A stretch of 46,289 nucleotides of DNA from Candidatus Poribacteria bacterium (lineage in GTDB: Bacteria; Poribacteria; WGA-4E; WGA-3G): NCBI GenBank assembly GCA_003635305.1, contig PYJE01000068.1, positions 21,882 through 68,170 of the forward strand. Direction: 5' to 3'. Below the pieces are notes generated by a model, which was not told where the DNA came from, did no database searches, and saw nothing but the letters and a program-made list of their open reading frames with translations. The translations under genes and the position numbers were made by a program. Below, in pieces: positions 23,765-31,740 of this stretch (position 1 is its first letter; each line of letters begins with the position of its first letter).

Positions 23765-25228
23765 ATGCTCAAACTTCCCGAACTCAACAGTTTACATTAC
23801 GGCGATTGCCTAGAAGTCATGCAACAATGGCCCGATGAAACCATAGACCTCGGCTACTTCGATCCTCCTTTCAACAGCAACGCCAAATATCACCAACTCT
23901 ATGATACAAAGGACGACAACCGCGGCACACGCGACGCACAACTGCAAGCATTTGACGACGCATGGAGATGGAATACCACCGCCGCCGAACGCGTCGCAAA
24001 TCTGCTCGATGCACCCGCACATCCGGCGCATCAGGTGATAGAAGCGTTCGCTAAATGGCCCGGAGAAGGCGGCATGCTCGCCTATCTCAGCTACATGGCA
24101 GAACGCATCGCGGGCCTACACCGGCTGCTCAAACCCACAGGCAGCGTCTACCTCCACTGCGATGCAACCGCCGCGCATCCCCTCAAACTCCTCATGGACT
24201 GTATCTTCGGACCGGAAAACTTTCGCCGTGAGATTGTGTGGCAGATGAAATCGCGTTCCGGTTTCAAAAGCCGAGCCGCGAATTGGATCCGCGACCACGA
24301 CACTATCCTCTATTACGCCAAATCAGACCGGGCGACGTTCAACAAGCAGTTTGAACCCTATTCCGAGGAATATGTGGCACGAAGTTTCACGCAAAAGGAT
24401 GCGGACGGACGGCGGTATCGTCAACGCGGGAATAAACGCTACTACGAAGATGAAGGCGGCATCCCCTACGGCGACGTATGGGACGACATCCACTCCTTTC
24501 AGACAGCGACGCGGAGCCAAGAGTATCTTGGGTATCCTACCCAAAAACCGTTGAAACTTCTGGAACGCATCATTCAGGCATCCTCTAATGAAGGCGACAT
24601 CGTGCTGGACCCGTTTTGTGGCTGTGGGACAACAGTTGCCGCAGCGGATAAACTGAATCGAAAGTGGCTCGGCATCGATATCTCACTGCACGCGTTGGAA
24701 GTCATCAAGCTAAACCGCTTTCCGGGGCGCGCTATTCCCACGAGCGGCATTCCTGCAGACTTCGCCGCAGCAGCGCAGCTAGCCAAGCAAAATCCACGAC
24801 ACTTCGAAGTCTGGGCACTGAATTGCGCCTCGCAAGGACTCGCACCAAACGATGTCCAAACCGGTGATGGCGGCATCGATGGAAGAGGCCACACGCTCCT
24901 GCAGCCCGATGAAAGCAACTCCAAACTGGTGCTTGCGCAGGTGAAAGGTGGGAAATTCCAATTGAGCCAACTCCGTGACTTCTTGTGGACGCTGGAACGG
25001 GAGAAAGCGGCGATGGGAGTGTTTATCACGCTGAACCCTGTCACCTCGCGGAACGCACAAGCGGAACTGCTGCGACTCGGCACCGTCACCGTCGGCACGG
25101 AAACATATCCGCGCGTGCAAACCTGGTCACTCCAGGAACATTTCAAGGGACAGCGGCTACGGATGCCAGATATGAAGAACCCTTATACCGGCAAACCGCT
25201 CCAACCCTCGCTGCAATTGATGTTGTAG
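23765..25228 (+). CDS. DNA methyltransferase fused to Mrr-like nuclease domain
   Basis: A 487-aa protein; ATG 23765 with GGAGG at 23754-23758. Motif IV DPPF (33-36, in GYFDPPFNSNAK) precedes motif I DPFCGCGTT (282-290), the order of beta-class N4-cytosine/N6-adenine methyltransferases. YPTQKPLKLLERII before motif I is typical. After the methylase fold, residues about 347-440 (FEVWALNCASQG, TGDGGIDG, LVLAQVKGG) carry the D372...Q392-V-K394 pattern of Mrr/PD-(D/E)xK restriction endonucleases. The protein therefore probably both modifies and cleaves DNA, a single-chain restriction-modification enzyme. There is no separate specificity or nuclease gene nearby. It lies 66 bases after rpoC with no sign of mobile flanks. 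Confidence 0.88.
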   Translation: MLKLPELNSLHYGDCLEVMQQWPDETIDLGYFDPPFNSNAKYHQLYDTKDDNRGTRDAQLQAFDDAWRWNTTAAERVANLLDAPAHPAHQVIEAFAKWPGEGGMLAYLSYMAERIAGLHRLLKPTGSVYLHCDATAAHPLKLLMDCIFGPENFRREIVWQMKSRSGFKSRAANWIRDHDTILYYAKSDRATFNKQFEPYSEEYVARSFTQKDADGRRYRQRGNKRYYEDEGGIPYGDVWDDIHSFQTATRSQEYLGYPTQKPLKLLERIIQASSNEGDIVLDPFCGCGTTVAAADKLNRKWLGIDISLHALEVIKLNRFPGRAIPTSGIPADFAAAAQLAKQNPRHFEVWALNCASQGLAPNDVQTGDGGIDGRGHTLLQPDESNSKLVLAQVKGGKFQLSQLRDFLWTLEREKAAMGVFITLNPVTSRNAQAELLRLGTVTVGTETYPRVQTWSLQEHFKGQRLRMPDMKNPYTGKPLQPSLQLML

Positions 25229-25260
25229 GGAAATCGGAACGGTGCTCAATTAACCCGGCA

Positions 25261-26649
25261 CTACAAATTGGGCTTCGTCATCGCCGCCGGTACGACGTGC
25301 GTATCAAATTCAGCGGCGGGTAACACCGCCAGCGCAACAGCCGCCTCCCGGAGGGTACAGCCGTGTTCATGCGCATATTGTGCGACTTTCGCTGCACTAT
25401 CATAACCGATATGGGGTGCTAACGCTGTCACCAACATCAGCGATTCGGAGAGGTGCTGCGCAATCTTCTCGCGGTTCGGCACAATGCCCTCCACGCAGTG
25501 TTTGCGGAACGAATCGCAAGCGTCGCCGAGAAGCTGGATGGATTGCAAAGCGTTATAGGCAATCACCGGCATGAAGACGTTCAATTGCAACGCGCCACTC
25601 GCATTCGCAAACGTCAACGTCGTATCGTTTCCCATCACCTGCGCGCACACCATCGTCACCGCCTCGCACTGCGTCGGATTCACTTTGCCCGGCATAATTG
25701 AACTGCCCGGTTCATTCGGTGGGAGCTGCAATTCGCCGAGCCCACACCGCGGGCCCGAAGCCAGCCAGCGGATGTCGTTCGCAATCTTAAACAATGCCGT
25801 GGCCAGCGTCTTCAACGCCGCACTCGCATAGAGAACAGCATCTCTGCACGCTAACGCCTCAAATGCATTCGGGGCACGCCGGAGCGGATACCCCGTCTCC
25901 GATGCCAGCCGCGCCACCACCTTGCCGGTATAGTCGGGATGCGTGTTTAATCCTGTGCCAACAGCCGTGCCGCCAATCGGCAATTCGCAGAGGCCCGGCA
26001 CCGCCGCTTCAACCCGCGCTTCCGCCGCAGTGAGCTGCTGCGTCCAGGCACCGAACTCTTGCCCAAGCGTGAGCGGTGTCGCGTCCATCAGATGTGTCCT
26101 ACCGATTTTGACAATCTCGGTAAACGTGTCCGCTTTTGCAGCGAACGCATCACGGAGCGCAGACAGCCGCGGCTTGAGGTGCTCTTGCAACTGCCGAATC
26201 ATCGCCAGATGGATAGCTGTCGGGAACACATCGTTCGTTGACTGAGATTTATTGACATGGTCATTCGGGTGGACAGGGTGTTTGCTCCCTATCTCCCCGC
26301 CGAGCATCTCAATAGCACGATTCGCGATGACTTCGTTGACGTTCATGTTCGTCTGCGTGCCACTGCCGGTCTGCCAGACCGGGAGCGGGAAGTGCGCGTC
26401 CAGCGTGCCATCAATCACCTCCCGCGCGGCAGCACCGATAGTCTCCGCAAGACGCGGTTCCAGCAAACCGAGCTCGGCGTTGACATGCGCGACGGCCCGT
26501 TTAATCGTGCCGAGTGCCCACAAAGCCGGGCGCGGGACGCGTTCGTCACCGATATGAAAATTCTGAAGGGCGCGCTGCGTCTGCGCACCCCAATACTTAT
26601 CCGATGGAACATGGAGTGTGCCCATGCTATCTGTTTCTATTCTTGTCAT
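25261..26649 (-). CDS. fumC: Fumarate hydratase class II
   Basis: A 462-aa class II fumarase (fumarate to L-malate, TCA cycle). Start MTRIETDSMGTLHVPSDKYWGAQTQRA at 26649 by family length; an ATG at 26667 would add MVNEKN. Landmarks: PVWQTGSGTQTNMNVNEVIANRA, HPNDHVNKSQSTNDVFPTAIH, KIGRTHLMDATPLTLGQEF, GGTAVGTGLN and the catalytic signature SSIMPGKVNPTQCE. It is complete, cytosolic and tetrameric by family. It is convergent with the methyltransferase gene (32-base gap) and divergent from the aldolase-like gene. Confidence 0.97.
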   Translation of the reverse strand: MTRIETDSMGTLHVPSDKYWGAQTQRALQNFHIGDERVPRPALWALGTIKRAVAHVNAELGLLEPRLAETIGAAAREVIDGTLDAHFPLPVWQTGSGTQTNMNVNEVIANRAIEMLGGEIGSKHPVHPNDHVNKSQSTNDVFPTAIHLAMIRQLQEHLKPRLSALRDAFAAKADTFTEIVKIGRTHLMDATPLTLGQEFGAWTQQLTAAEARVEAAVPGLCELPIGGTAVGTGLNTHPDYTGKVVARLASETGYPLRRAPNAFEALACRDAVLYASAALKTLATALFKIANDIRWLASGPRCGLGELQLPPNEPGSSIMPGKVNPTQCEAVTMVCAQVMGNDTTLTFANASGALQLNVFMPVIAYNALQSIQLLGDACDSFRKHCVEGIVPNREKIAQHLSESLMLVTALAPHIGYDSAAKVAQYAHEHGCTLREAAVALAVLPAAEFDTHVVPAAMTKPNL

Positions 26650-26699
26650 ATTTTTCTCGTTCACCATGCGTTAATCGACTCCTCTAGGGCTGATATCGT

Positions 26700-26751
26700 C
26701 AACTTTTCAGCACATCTTGATGTTGTCAAGACTTGCACCACGGAAAAGTTG
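26700..26751. repeat. Inverted repeat in fumC/aldolase divergent region
   Basis: CAACTTTTC (26700-26708) and GAAAAGTTG (26743-26751) are complementary, with a smaller CTTGA/TCAAG hairpin inside (26716-26730). It could be an operator or a structured fumC leader. Confidence 0.35.
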
Positions 26752-26801
26752 AACGTTCAGAGGCAATTTTACCCTATTCAGGCGAAAATTGCAAAGAAAA
26801 C

Positions 26802-26831
26802 TTGACAAATACCAAACAGATAGGGTATAAT
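26802..26831 (+). promoter_or_regulatory. Consensus sigma-70 promoter of aldolase operon
   Basis: TTGACA (26802-26807), an 18-base spacer and TATAAT (26826-26831). Both hexamers are perfect. Transcription should start near 26838, about 25 bases before the TTG at 26862. Confidence 0.85.
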
Positions 26832-26861
26832 AGAATTAAATTTAACGACTAAGGAAATCCA

Positions 26862-27920
26862 TTGCAAGTGCAGTTCACGTTGGCAAATCCTTATTTAACA
26901 AACGCCTTGACAGCACCCTCACCACAGAGTTATCGCGAGGCACGGTGGTGCGAACGCGGCTATCAGCCCTCCCTCCAGCCGATTTCGCCCGACAGCGAAG
27001 CCGGCACCCTCATCGGGCAGATGGGTTGGGTAGGCGCGCACGCACATGCACACCACTATCTCTGGGCATCGGCAGGCAACATGGGCGCGATTTTATCTCA
27101 ACCAGTGGAAGAGGCATGCCTCCTCCCTTTCAACGCAGCACCGCGCTACGCACTCCCGCCGAAGATTGTCGTGAAGGGACTCGCAGGGAAACATGTGCTG
27201 CTCACGAAATCCGGCGCGCGCCTAGACATGATAGGCAGCGAGCATCCCGCACTCAACCTTACACTGATAGAGGTAGAACCGGACGGGACACACTACCGGA
27301 TGCGCTTCGGCACACCGGCACAAGCCGCGTTAACGCAAAACGAAACCGCACCCAAACCCACGAGTGAGATGTTCCACTACCTCCTCATCTTTGAAAAACT
27401 CGCGGCACAGGGATTCCACGCGCTCGTCCACTTGCAACCGAAATTTTTGAACCTTATCTCGCGCACGGAGCATGGACATCCCGACCGGTTTTACGAATTC
27501 CTGCGCGGCTATGAACCAGAAACGCCGATTATTTACGACGCATCCGGCGGCATCGGGTTTGTGCAGGAACGGGCACCCGGCATCCCAGAACTCTCCTACG
27601 AGAGCCTGCGGCTGTTTGAGAACGCGCCGAATTCGCCACGCCATATACTCTATTGGGTAGGCCACGGCACCTTCTCGCGCGGCGAAGACCCGCTCGATGC
27701 CTACAAGCATGCCGAATACTTTGAAGCAGCAGCGCGCATGGCATGGGAGGCAAACCAACAGCAAATCAACGCACAGGCATACACCGAAGAGATTATCCGT
27801 TGCATCCTGCGCGAATTTGAAGCGAATCGCACCGAAACCCGCGCAGCAGAAAACGGCACCTACGGGACAGAAATCCCCCATGCCGAAACGGAACCGGAAA
27901 ATCTCTATAATTATCCATAG
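26862..27920 (+). CDS. Class II aldolase/adducin-like protein
   Basis: A 352-aa protein. AAGGAAAT at 26851-26858 serves either TTG 26862 or GTG 26868. The second half (ALVHLQPKFLNLIS, PETPIIYDASGGIGFVQERAPGIPELSYESLRLF, ILYWVGHGTFSRGEDPLDAYKHAEYFEAAARM) matches the C-terminal part of class II aldolase/adducin enzymes such as rhamnulose-1-phosphate aldolase. HGTFSRG.D...AY.H.E corresponds to the conserved metal-site region. HAHAHHYLWASAGNMGAIL in the N-terminal half would be the substrate-binding GN loop. The sugar substrate is unknown. It has its own strong promoter and is followed by a family-A palindrome before the next gene. Confidence 0.65.
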   Translation: MQVQFTLANPYLTNALTAPSPQSYREARWCERGYQPSLQPISPDSEAGTLIGQMGWVGAHAHAHHYLWASAGNMGAILSQPVEEACLLPFNAAPRYALPPKIVVKGLAGKHVLLTKSGARLDMIGSEHPALNLTLIEVEPDGTHYRMRFGTPAQAALTQNETAPKPTSEMFHYLLIFEKLAAQGFHALVHLQPKFLNLISRTEHGHPDRFYEFLRGYEPETPIIYDASGGIGFVQERAPGIPELSYESLRLFENAPNSPRHILYWVGHGTFSRGEDPLDAYKHAEYFEAAARMAWEANQQQINAQAYTEEIIRCILREFEANRTETRAAENGTYGTEIPHAETEPENLYNYP

Positions 27921-27930
27921 CAACGTCACC

Positions 27931-27959
27931 GGTAGACGCGCTTCCAAACCGCACCTACC
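27931..27959. repeat. Family-A palindromic element
   Basis: GGTAGACGCGCTTCCAAACC then GCACCTACC, near-palindromic, 10 bases after the aldolase-like stop. It is followed by GTAGAGCGAGGGGAGG, a truncated GCGAGGGG-type element that supplies the next gene's ribosome binding site. Confidence 0.7.
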
Positions 27960-27997
27960 GTCCGCATAAGTAGAGCGAGGGGAGGCAAAATAGGACT

Positions 27998-28609
27998 ATG
28001 CAAACACCGATAACGCCACCGGAAACTACTGAAACGCAGAACACACCTGCAACCCGGCAAAACGAACTCGATGCCTACCTGCGCGAGAGCATCATCGGCA
28101 GTTACATCCGCAGCGTTAACAAGCGACTGCGGACGCTGAGCCGCGAAGTAGAAGAAAGCGAGCAGCGCGTCGATGAAAAAATCGCCGCGCTAGAAACACA
28201 ATTCCAAACCGAACTGGAGGCACTGAAGGCAGAGATTCGGAACCTGCCGCAGGGGTTGGAGTCGCTCATTGATACACGGATTGACGCAAAACTCAACGGC
28301 ATCACACACCAAGGCGAAGATGACTTACAGAAGTTGTCCAGCCTCATCAACGACTTCGCCCGCGAGTTCCAAGCACAACTGGACCGGCTCCGCACCGAAA
28401 CGCAGCGGATACGCGAGCAGACGCAACGCACGAACGAGGCACTTCGCGCAGAACTCACCGCTGAAACCGAGACGCTGGACATCGGCAAAGTAGATAGGCT
28501 CACACTCGCCGACGCACTCATTACCCTCGGCACGCAGCTTAAGGAAGAACACCCGAGCGACGTAGATCTGGACGAAGTCCTCGCGCTATCAGAAGAGCCC
28601 GAAGCGTAA
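27998..28609 (+). CDS. Coiled-coil protein of unknown function
   Basis: A 203-aa, highly charged protein. From about residue 40 to 160 it is helical heptad sequence (RLRTLSREVEESEQRVDEKIAALETQF..., FQAQLDRLRTETQRIREQTQRTNEALRAEL), with Gln/Glu/Arg-rich coiled coil and no membrane segment. The N-terminus is Thr/Pro-rich and the C-terminus acidic. ATG 27998 has GGAGG at 27981-27985. It lies 13 bases before the CapA-like gene, so it is likely co-transcribed. I do not recognise the family; a structural or adaptor role is possible. Confidence 0.75.
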   Translation: MQTPITPPETTETQNTPATRQNELDAYLRESIIGSYIRSVNKRLRTLSREVEESEQRVDEKIAALETQFQTELEALKAEIRNLPQGLESLIDTRIDAKLNGITHQGEDDLQKLSSLINDFAREFQAQLDRLRTETQRIREQTQRTNEALRAELTAETETLDIGKVDRLTLADALITLGTQLKEEHPSDVDLDEVLALSEEPEA

Positions 28610-28622
28610 CGGAGGCACCCGC

Positions 28623-29681
28623 ATGCGCCATTTAACCAGCAGCTATAGAAATCTGTCCTTACAGTCCCTCGCAATGCTATGGCTCATTGTCGCATTACCT
28701 CCTGTTGCCGCCGAGGAAATAACCGTCCTCGCTGTCGGCGATATTACCATCGGCACGCGGTTGACACACCTCATTGAAACGGAAGGCGCGCGCGTCTTTT
28801 TTCAGGGAACCGCGAAACTCATTCAGTCCGCAGACATCGCCACCGCCTCGCTCAACACCAGCATCTCTGAGAGAGGCGAACCGCGCCACGGCATTGAGCA
28901 TCCGTTTCGGGCGGCACCGGGACTTGGCCGCGCCCTCGCCAACGCAGGATTCGATGCCATCACACTCGCTACGCCGCACAGCATGGACTTCGGCGTAGAA
29001 GCACTCCACGACAGCCTCGCCGAACTCAAGGCGTTCAACGTCACGCCAATCGGTGCAGGGCTGACAGCAGCGGCGGCGCGGCAACCGGCATGGGTAACCG
29101 TGAAAGGCACGGAAAAACAGGTGGCGTTGCTCGGCTATTATCGGCAAAGCGACTTCGCGCAATATACCGAAGACCCGGTCGCGTATGCCGTTTACAGCGA
29201 CATGGTAAACGCTGTCAAACAAGCACGCCACAAGGCAGCACTCGTCATCGTCTGGTTGCACTGGGGCACCGCCGCATCCGATGAAGCGCAGCGAGAAACG
29301 GCTCGCGGCAGACAGCAACTCTTCGCGCAAATCCTAATTGACGCAGGCGCAGACATGGTGCTTTGTCAACAGTTGCATACCCTCGGCGGAATGGAAATTT
29401 ATCGCGGGAAACCGATTGTCTACAGTCTCGCCGATTTCCTTTACGACGCTTACGCCAAACAGCACGCGCGCATCGTCATCCCGAAGGCAACGTTCGTCAA
29501 CAGCACGCTGGTATCCATAGAACTGATTCCAATCGCGACAGAGACACCGGATACCCCCTATCAACCGCAACTCCTCCACGGTGCAGCCGCCGTTGAGACG
29601 TTGCAAGACTATCAACAGCAGTGCGAGAAGTTCAACACGGAGGTAACCCTTGAAGGAGAACGTGGATGGATTCGGCCCTAA
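28623..29681 (+). CDS. CapA-like (PGA_cap) metallophosphatase-fold protein, exported
   Basis: A 352-aa protein with a signal peptide (LQSLAMLWLIVALPPVAAEE). It belongs to the CapA/poly-gamma-glutamate capsule family: VLAVGDITIGTRL, ADIATASLNTSIS (normally NLE), FDAITLATPHSMDFG (normally ANNH..D.G), IVWLHWGTAASDE and LCQQLHTLGGMEIYRGKPIVYSLADF (normally G.HPH...E.Y.GK.I.YSLGNF). Several usual metal ligands are replaced, for example NNH to TPH, so catalysis may be altered. ATG 28623 follows GGAGG at 28611-28615. Its 3' end overlaps the next gene by 32 bases. Confidence 0.85.
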   Translation: MRHLTSSYRNLSLQSLAMLWLIVALPPVAAEEITVLAVGDITIGTRLTHLIETEGARVFFQGTAKLIQSADIATASLNTSISERGEPRHGIEHPFRAAPGLGRALANAGFDAITLATPHSMDFGVEALHDSLAELKAFNVTPIGAGLTAAAARQPAWVTVKGTEKQVALLGYYRQSDFAQYTEDPVAYAVYSDMVNAVKQARHKAALVIVWLHWGTAASDEAQRETARGRQQLFAQILIDAGADMVLCQQLHTLGGMEIYRGKPIVYSLADFLYDAYAKQHARIVIPKATFVNSTLVSIELIPIATETPDTPYQPQLLHGAAAVETLQDYQQQCEKFNTEVTLEGERGWIRP

Positions 29682-31587
29682 TACCCTGCACCGTGGATTC
29701 ACGCCGAAAGTGGTCATCGCTGCCCTCATCCTCATACCCCTCAACGTCTTCTGGATTATTCAACTGGAGGTAGTCCGCTATACACACCCAACGCTCATCC
29801 ATCCGCTGTCCAACGTTATCTTCATCCTCTTTTGGCTGATGGTGCTCAGCGCGATGCTCAGTGCATTTTCAAAGCACTTGCGACTGTCAGGTGCCGAATT
29901 GCTCACACTCTATGTCATCTTGTGCATCGTCTCATCGCTCTGCTCGCACGATATGATGGAGATACTCGTCACAATCCTAGGACATCCGTTTCGGTTCGCA
30001 ACACCCGAAAACGAGTGGGCGCAACTCTTCTGGAAAGAACTGCCGACGTGGCTGACAGTGCAGGATGCAAGCGTCTTGTCCGGTTATTATGAAGGGAATT
30101 CTACGTTTTACGAAAAGGCACACCTCCGCGCGTGGGCCGGACCCGCCGCATGGTGGACGCTCTTCATCCTCGTGTTGATGGGCGTTATGCTCTGCATCAA
30201 CACGCTCCTCCGGCTCCAATGGACAGAACGCGAACGGTTGACATACCCGATTATCCAACTGCCGCTCGCAATGACGGAGGGACAAACAAGTTTCTTTAAA
30301 AACAAATTGATGTGGATAGGTTTCAGCATCGCCGCTGGCATCAGCATCCTGAATCTGTTGAACTCGATTTACCCGGCGGTGCCGTATCTCCCCATCAAAC
30401 GGCAAAACATTCACCAATATTTTACCGGCAGACCTTGGAATGCGATGGGCGGCGTGCGGCTCTCGTTTTATCCGTTCGCCATCGGCATTAGCTATCTCAT
30501 TCCGCTGGACCTGCTGTTTTCCTGCTGGGTCTTCTATTGGCTATATAAGTTTGAACTCATGGGCGGCAGCATCATCGGCGTGCGAAGCCTACCCGGCTTT
30601 CCGTATGCCGATGCACAAGCACTCGGCGCATATCTCGCGCTCCTCGGCAGCGCAGCGTGGATAGGCCGCTCGCACTTGAGATACATCGCCGCCTGCATGC
30701 GTGACAGCGGTGCGGACATGCGACACGAACCGATGCCCTATCGTATCGCTATCCTCGGCATTGTCGTCGGCATGCTCTTTTTGACGGTATTTTCGTATCA
30801 GGCAGGCATGTCGCTCTGGGTAATTCCCCTTTTCTTCGGGATTTACTTCCTACTGGCGACGATGATTGCACGGTTGCGCGCCGAGTTGGGGTTTCTTGTC
30901 CACGATTTGCACCAGATCGACCCGCACGGGACACTCGTTACGCTGTTTGGCACACAGCGGTTGACACCGGGAACCAAGGCGGTCTTCTCACTTTACATGT
31001 TCTTTAACCGTGCCTACCGCGCGCATCCGATGCCGCAGCAGTTGGAGGCATTCAAAATCGCCGAACGAAGGCAAATCAATCCGCGTCATACCGTCGCCGC
31101 CGTCTTCTTCGCTACTGCTATCGGTGCAGTCGTCGTCTTCTGGTTGCTGTTAGACAGTTACTATCGGCACGGTGCCGAGACCGGCTATTACGGCCCGTGG
31201 GCATTAGGCTTCGGCAGAGGTGTGTATCGGCAACTCGAAAACTGGCTGAACTATCCGCAAGGCACGGATGTCCCTGCGCTGGCGTTCGTGGGCGGCGGCT
31301 GCGCCTTTGCTGTCGGGATGATGGTGTTGCGCACCCGATTTTTGTGGTGGCCCCTGCATCCACTCGGCTATGCCATGGCGAACAGCTGGGGGATGTACAA
31401 CCTCTGGAGCTGCATCTTTGTCGCGTGGATAGCCAAGGCACTCGTGCTGCATCAAGGCGGGCTGAAGGCGTATCGACGGACAGTGCCACTCTTTCTCGGG
31501 CTCGCCCTCGGTGACTATCTCTGCGGCAGCCTGTGGAGCATCGGCAGCATCATCGCGAACACGACGCTCTATCAATTTTGGCCGTAA
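29650..31587 (+). CDS. Multi-pass membrane protein (DUF6785/OPT-like)
   Basis: A 645-aa integral membrane protein with about 12-14 hydrophobic segments (VVIAALILIPLNVFWII, VIFILFWLMVLSAMLSA, WWTLFILVLMGVMLCI, ALALGDYLCGSLWSIGSI and others). The TTG at 29650 is the likely start because GGAGGT (29639-29644) lies 5-6 bases ahead; GTG 29662 is too close to the inner AAGGAG. The order of segments and blocks such as LTYPIIQLPLAM and WPLHPLGYAMANSW resembles the DUF6785/6784 membrane proteins, distantly like oligopeptide transporters. It overlaps the CapA-like gene, so the two are coupled. Substrate is unknown. Confidence 0.75.
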   Translation: MKENVDGFGPNTLHRGFTPKVVIAALILIPLNVFWIIQLEVVRYTHPTLIHPLSNVIFILFWLMVLSAMLSAFSKHLRLSGAELLTLYVILCIVSSLCSHDMMEILVTILGHPFRFATPENEWAQLFWKELPTWLTVQDASVLSGYYEGNSTFYEKAHLRAWAGPAAWWTLFILVLMGVMLCINTLLRLQWTERERLTYPIIQLPLAMTEGQTSFFKNKLMWIGFSIAAGISILNLLNSIYPAVPYLPIKRQNIHQYFTGRPWNAMGGVRLSFYPFAIGISYLIPLDLLFSCWVFYWLYKFELMGGSIIGVRSLPGFPYADAQALGAYLALLGSAAWIGRSHLRYIAACMRDSGADMRHEPMPYRIAILGIVVGMLFLTVFSYQAGMSLWVIPLFFGIYFLLATMIARLRAELGFLVHDLHQIDPHGTLVTLFGTQRLTPGTKAVFSLYMFFNRAYRAHPMPQQLEAFKIAERRQINPRHTVAAVFFATAIGAVVVFWLLLDSYYRHGAETGYYGPWALGFGRGVYRQLENWLNYPQGTDVPALAFVGGGCAFAVGMMVLRTRFLWWPLHPLGYAMANSWGMYNLWSCIFVAWIAKALVLHQGGLKAYRRTVPLFLGLALGDYLCGSLWSIGSIIANTTLYQFWP

Positions 31588-31646
31588 TTAGAATGGAATT
31601 TTCATAGCGACGTTGTGAAAACTGACTAAAAAAACTTACCCTCAGG

Positions 31647-31685
31647 AACGTAGTCACCGACAACGTCGATGACAGCCCTGGTAAG
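31647..31685 (+). repeat. Family-C palindromic repeat upstream of lon
   Basis: AACGTAGTCACCGACAACGT then CGATGACAGCCCTGGTAAG. It is 39 bases long and matches the element inside fusA (9466-9504), here in non-coding DNA 56 bases before lon. One stem mismatch. Confidence 0.8.
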
Positions 31686-31740
31686 GGACGCTTCTACATA
31701 CAATGAAAGCTGCCCGAAGGCTTTGCGCCAGGAGGAAAAC

